A stretch of DNA of 64,000 nucleotides, taken from Casuarina equisetifolia. Lineage: Eukaryota; Streptophyta; Magnoliopsida; Fagales; Casuarinaceae. The notes beneath the pieces are model-generated. The model was given only the letters and a program-made list of their open reading frames with translations, was not told the DNA's origin and ran no database searches. Numbering within the stretch: position 1 is the first letter of the stretch; each line of letters begins with the position of its first letter. Shown piece after piece: positions 62,290 to 64,000 of the stretch. The stretch lies in NCBI GenBank assembly GCA_028551475.1, contig CM052357.1, forward strand, positions 17,655,931 to 17,719,930, read 5' to 3'. The position numbers were made by a program, and so were the translations under genes.

Positions 62290-64000
62290 ACCGCATCATT
62301 TTATACAACCACCAAGATTACAAGAATATCCATGCTCTAATTAGCCAGTTCGAGAGATATCCCGAAATAAAACTGTATCTTTTAAACCCTAAACGAAGCG
62401 CCGTCATTTCATTCTGGTTGAGGCAGACTTTTCCGCACACTGGAATTCTGGGCCTGTGAATCTGACATTAATGTGCAAACGTTCATCTGCATTCCTCGAA
62501 AACTGTAATTCTTAGAAGTTCACTTTGTTTCGTTTGAACGCATAAATCAGTTCAAAGTTTGAATAGTCAAATGGTCAAATATTATAGGGGCTTTGTTTCT
62601 TCCACTTAGTCCAGATACATGAATCAACCAGTACAATGCCGTACTTCTCGCATAAACTGGAAGCATTAGAAAAAGTAGTTTAAAAGAACTGATGAAAAAC
62701 TAATAGAGTAACGATCACAAAGAGTGTTTCAGTGGGAACACTGCGTTTTTTATTCTTTTGGCTTGTGATGAATGGAAACAGTAATCTAAGCAAAGGGGTG
62801 GTGGGAAGGCAAAAGCACTTGATAATTCCAAGTCAGAGACAACCGAAGATTCAAAATCAACAAAGATAAGGGTAGACTTTGTGTGAAGCGTATTGTCTTT
62901 GATGACTGAAGTCAATCTCATTGACCACTGCATTTGAACATTAAAGCTGTAGCCTGTTACCTTATGGTGGATGGGCTCCATAGGCTCTGGGTTGGCATTT
63001 GGCTGTTCATAATTAGTCTGGAACCATTCAATAATGCAACTCCATGGTCAAAATAACTAAAACAAAAGTGACTTCTGCTAAGCAGACCAGGTACCGAGTT
63101 TGCAGACTGTGATGAGAAAAGGTTCACTTCTACCACTATGATTTTGCAACTGAAGAACAACAACGTAAGGGACTTATCTCTGAGCAACAACGCTACGGTT
63201 TTTGTGAGTTTAAAATTACAACCATCATAAAGTGCGTGGCGAATTGTCTGCCTTCAGGGTGTTGACATGCTGCTGCATCAAATATGTTTAATCTCATATG
63301 AGGCTCATGTCTGGTGTAGTGGAGCAGGAAACCAACCAACAAGTCCTATTTTATTCGTAAATCGGATAAAGTAGAGTATATGTCCCAAACAATAATAAAG
63401 AAAAAACTGGGTCTTCTTTGAATTGGTTTATTCAGTTACCATAGAAAGTGTCCTAAGAAAGCTTTAGAAGATGATCCCATGAGTGGAATGGTTAAAACTC
63501 TTTCAAGCATGGTCACTTTTAATGCAACTCCAGTCTTAAAATACCTTCCATAACAAAGCTAAGCCAATCAAAAGAGGGCAGGGTTCAAGAGTAAAGCCAC
63601 GGCTCGGAAACCTCCCCAGGGCCACTGCATAATTTGCCAGCACTTACGAGACATCGGAACTGAAGGCCTCCGAAGAATGTTGGGCCAAACCCCACTGACC
63701 CCATCAGAAGAAAGGATGTCCATGGCCAAATAGAACAGATGACAGCAAGGAAACACAGAAAGCACATGATCCGGTACCAAACTTTCATTATCTTTGTGAT
63801 ATGCAACCAGAAATTACATGCTATTCTCATGATAGAATAAGTCTGTGGACTTAATTAACAACAATCTACAAAGCTGAGCCTTGAACTTTAAGGATTATTC
63901 TAGTAGTCAACAAAGTAAATTTTTTCACTATTACCTAATAGAAACCATCACCCTTTGCATCACCAGAGTAAGAATCCATTGTTAGTTGATGCCAGGATAT
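62290..64000 (-). repeat. Host unit C (VQ 3' flank and gene end)
   Basis: This third copy of the unit is uninterrupted within the window. It aligns to unit A at about 30140-31620 and unit B at 34790-35686, 37650-37797 and 42983 onward. It preserves the single-copy site GCAGGGTTCAA (about 63576-63586) that became duplicated around the insert in unit B. It extends past the right edge. Confidence 0.88.
63935..64000 (-). CDS. VQ-motif gene of unit C, last 21 codons
   Basis: Reading in from the right edge on the minus strand, the frame ISWHQLTMDS..GDAKGDGFY ends at TAG 63937-63935. The unit A protein ends ISWHQLTMDS..GVAKGDGFF, so the C-terminus is conserved in frame, with a few amino-acid changes and no disabling change in 66 nt. 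Most of the gene lies beyond 64000, so intactness cannot be judged. It is likely a second working or recently working paralogue. Confidence 0.75.
   Translation of the reverse strand: MSWHQLTMDSYSGDAKGDGFY

Overview
This window is nuclear DNA of a flowering plant. Host genes are intron-rich with GT..AG borders, spacers are AT-rich, and most of the sequence is nested, decayed retrotransposons of plant lineages: Ty3/gypsy chromovirus and Athila-like, Ty1/copia SIRE-like, and L1-type LINEs. The species cannot be named from the sequence alone.

Layout. (1) 1-9.43 kb is the gene-bearing end, with two minus-strand genes: the 5' six exons of choline-phosphate cytidylyltransferase (its 3' end lies beyond position 1), and a complete four-exon gene for a small plastid-type RRM protein resembling ORRM6. 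(2) 9.8-29.4 kb is a repeat block: a chromovirus on the plus strand, a gypsy pol fragment on the minus strand, LTRs in opposite orientations, an old LINE carrying RNase H and split by a solo LTR, and a younger 5'-truncated LINE with a 16-bp target duplication. (3) 29.6-64 kb holds three copies of a host unit carrying a VQ-motif regulator gene on the minus strand. Unit A (29.6-32.4 kb) has an intact 220-codon gene. Unit B (34.6-54.3 kb) is a pseudogene expanded to about 20 kb by insertions. Unit C (62.3 kb to the edge) shows its 3' flank and the last 21 codons plus stop, in frame.

Inside unit B the insertions can be ordered. They are a 1.96-kb nonautonomous LTR element, an Athila-like element that itself contains a solo LTR, a second solo LTR, and a complete SIRE-like copia element. 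Most have exact target-site duplications visible in the text. A long decayed gypsy element (54.3-60.7 kb), itself invaded twice, separates units B and C.

I found no tRNA, rRNA, CRISPR array or bacterial-type system. The most notable structures are the VQ-gene array with its dissectable pseudogene, an inverted duplication beside unit A, repeated CAG-to-TAG decay in the dead copies, and an 11-bp target duplication around an LTR-like element.
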